Below are positions 61,562 to 64,000 of a stretch of DNA of 64,000 bases, in pieces. The notes beneath the pieces are model-generated. The model searched no databases, was not told the DNA's origin, and was given only the letters and a program-made list of their open reading frames with translations. This DNA comes from Quillaja saponaria (Eukaryota > Streptophyta > Magnoliopsida > Fabales > Quillajaceae). A program made the position numbers and the translations under genes. How positions within the stretch are numbered: the first letter of the stretch is position 1; every line of letters begins with the position of its first letter. The DNA is taken from the NCBI GenBank assembly GCA_029379385.1, contig CM055611.1:23030092-23094091 (forward strand). The letters are read 5' to 3'.

Positions 61562-64000
61562 ATGGAAGCTGTGTTGCAGACCAAAGGCCTACTCTCTTTC
61601 CCCTCAAACCCCAGAAGTAGGGTTCTAAACCCTTCACAGGGCTTAAAGAATAGATTTTTTTGGCCAAAGCCGAAACCCGTTGGTGAGTTTTCTCTATCCT
61701 CAAAGGAATTCAAAAACATTCAGGGGTTTGTTCCAAAAAAAACAAATGGGTTTTGTCAAAAGGAGAGAAATTTGTTTATCTGCAAGGCTGAAGCTGCCGC
61801 TGCTGCTGCTGCTGATGGGCAGCCACTATCCGGGGAAATTGAAGTTGAGAAACCAAAGTTCTTGGGTATTGAGCTGACTACTCTTAAGAAGATTGTACCG
61901 CTTGGGTTGATGTTCTTTTGTATCCTTTTCAATTACACAATTCTCAGAGACACAAAGGATGTACTGGTTGTGACAGCTAAAGGGAGTAGTGCTGAGATTA
62001 TCCCATTTCTGAAAACGTGGGTGAACTTGCCCATGGCTATTGGGTTCATGCTGTTGTACACAAAATTGGCTAATGTCTTGTCTAAGAAAGCCCTCTTCTA
62101 TACAGTGATTCTCCCGTTTATTGCTTTTTTCGGGATGTTTGGGTTTGTTCTGTATCCTCTTAGTAATTACATCCACCCTGAGGCATTTGCTGATAAGCTA
62201 CTTAACATACTTGGCCCGAGGTTTCTTGGCCCGCTTGCAATTATGAGGATCTGGAGCTTCTGTTTGTTTTATGTCATGGCTGAATTGTGGGGAAGTGTTG
62301 TAATTTCTGTGCTGTTTTGGGGGTTTGCTAATCAGGTAAATATATTTGTGAACTATGTTTCTTGTGTTGATCTTCTAATTTGACTTTCTAATATATCTCC
62401 TCAGATTCTATTATCATGAACATGCCATCGTAATTACTTTTGCTGGACTTCCTACATGTCTCTAACTTGTGCTTCAAACAGTACAATGATACCTGAAGCT
62501 AGTTGAATAAATATCAGATAACCACTACGATTGGCTATAGAATCATCTACAATTCCTGTATAACTTTTGGCATCGGTTACATATTAAATTTAGTTATTCT
62601 CATTTATTCCTTCCTGTTGCTTCTTAGAAACTAAGAGATGTCAGTTGTATATCGTTGAAACATGATGTTTACCTGTTTATTGTATTTAAACCCTGTCAGT
62701 AATTTGTGGGATTGATATACATCTTTTTTGTCAGGAATGTTCTTTTTTTGTTTCTGCAGGTGCAGATTATGTTTCTTCTTTAACCTCCTCCCCTTTTCTC
62801 TGTTTTGTCATTATAGATTGCTCTTACGACTATTTTCTCATCTCATTCTATATAAAAATGTAAGGTGGAAAGAATATCCTGGATTATATTTTAATGGAAT
62901 ACTAAGTCTTGCACGGGATTCATTGGAAAATAAATAAATAAATAAAAATTCTTGAGGGTAGAGAATTATCCATTGATGAAACTAACATCCCCTTCCCCCA
63001 TCTTTTTCTTCCTCCATCTCTCTCTTTTGATCTCTTGCCAGCTATGCAAATGTCCAGGATTCGTTTTCAAAGGGAAACAGGGATGGAGAGAATATGTCTG
63101 ATTCTTAGAAAGTGATGCACAATCTAATTTTCTTTATGCATTGTTCTTCGGAAGAATATTTGTAGCTGTTGATCTATGTAATTAGTTAACAACATTTTTC
63201 TTTCTGTTTTATTGAATATCACCTATTTTTCTAAAATATAATATGTCACTGTTTTTAAATGTTTCTATCTTGGCTTGGGACATTAGCTTTGCTGATTGAA
63301 GGCGTGTGTAATATTTCTTGCTTGTTATACAGATAACTACTGTTGAGGAAGCAAAAAGATTCTATCCTCTGTTTGGTCTTGGGGCTAATGTCGCCCTCAT
63401 ATTCTCAGGCCGGACAGTGAAGTATTTTTCTAATTTGAGAAGACATTTGGGTCCTGGAGTTGATGGTTGGGCTATCTCTCTAAAAGCGATGATGAGCATT
63501 GTTGTGGGTATGGGGCTTATAATCTGCTTCCTTTACTGGTGGGTGAACAATTATGCGCCTCTTCCTACACGTAGCAAGAAGAAGAAGGTAATCCTTTGAA
63601 AGGATGCTATATTATTTGTTTATCAATTTTTGTATATGTAAGGTGTTATAAATGTTGCGTCCAACATATTTTTATTTTAATCTTTGCAGGAAAAGCCCAA
63701 AATGGGAACAATGGAGAGCTTGAAGTTCTTGGTGTCTTCAAAATACATTAGAGATCTGGCCACTTTAGTGGTTGCATATGGAATCAGCATTAATATTGTT
63801 GAGGTTACATGGAAATCAAAGCTGAAAGCTCAGGTGACCTAAAATTATTCAGGATCTCATCTTAACTTTTGTTCCAAAAAAAATGGTTTTTTAATTTTGA
63901 CTAGTACTCCTCTCTTCTCTCCTTATGAGTCGCTATGTTGTGCAGTTTCCTAGCCCAAATGAGTACTCTTCCTTCATGGGTGACTTCTCAACTTCTACTG
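61562..64000 (+). CDS. Plastid ATP/ADP translocase (NTT/AATP type), 3' end outside the window
   Basis: Exons 61562-62335, 63333-63587, 63690-63833 and 63946 to the window end, all in frame. The ATG at 61562 (MEAVLQTKGLLSFPSNPRSR) opens a Ser/Arg-rich plastid transit peptide of about 80 residues with a (GCT)n-coded Ala run at its end. The mature part begins EKPKFLGIELTTLKKIVPLG. Membrane segments and family motifs: FCILFNYTILRDTKDVLVVT, FLKTWVNLPMAIGFMLLYTK, IMRIWSFCLFYVMAELWGSV, LFWGFANQITTVEEAKRFYP and YGISINIVEVTWKSKLKAQF. This inner-envelope antiporter brings ATP into plastids in exchange for ADP plus phosphate. It belongs to the bacterial/plastid NTT family, not the mitochondrial carriers. 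About 420 codons are present of the usual 620 or so. Confidence 0.96.

Overview
This is nuclear DNA from a flowering plant, most likely a eudicot. The genes have many GT-AG introns, intergenic DNA is very AT-rich, nuclear genes for mitochondrial and plastid proteins carry N-terminal extensions, and the proteins match plant families. I could not place it to species. All exon boundaries were derived by hand from reading frame and splice consensus.

Layout. 1-350 (+): 3' end of an unrecognised gene. 1372-5547 (-): PWP2, a WD40 ribosome-biogenesis factor, with two apparent 1-bp frameshifts. 6938-10083 (-): acyl-protein thioesterase-type esterase. 14124-18147 (-): cytochrome c oxidase subunit 5b. 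21136-23263 (+): cytochrome c1, with a damaged last splice acceptor. 23111 to about 29700: a tandem duplication carrying two small cysteine-rich secreted peptide genes; its breakpoints lie in the last intron of cytochrome c1 and in exon 3 of a DUF642 cell-wall protein gene. The complete DUF642 gene is at 29201-30841 (-). A 598-bp Mutator-like non-autonomous element with a telomere-like core sits in the right copy only. 34569-34937 (-): small conserved-looking protein. 35799-37908 (-): class II boron transporter lacking its N-terminal part. 38851-42174 (+): STRAP-like WD40 protein, with two apparent 1-bp indels. 42895-45009 (+): histone H2A.Z. 45845-50705 (-): membrane-anchored alpha/beta hydrolase. 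55501-55742 and 57599-57843 (+): a tandem pair of tiny secreted proline-rich peptide genes. 61562-64000 (+): plastid ATP/ADP translocase, cut by the window end.

Most genes are single-copy housekeeping genes (rRNA processing, respiratory complexes III and IV, chromatin, plastid energy import) with no operon-like logic. Their order resembles Arabidopsis blocks on chromosomes 1 and 3 (from memory). The accessory material is the most novel: the cysteine-rich peptide pair, which shows reciprocal loss of intact frames after duplication, and the proline-rich peptide pair at 55-58 kb. Apparent 1-bp indels in otherwise conserved genes mean base-level error must be excluded before any frameshift is called biological.
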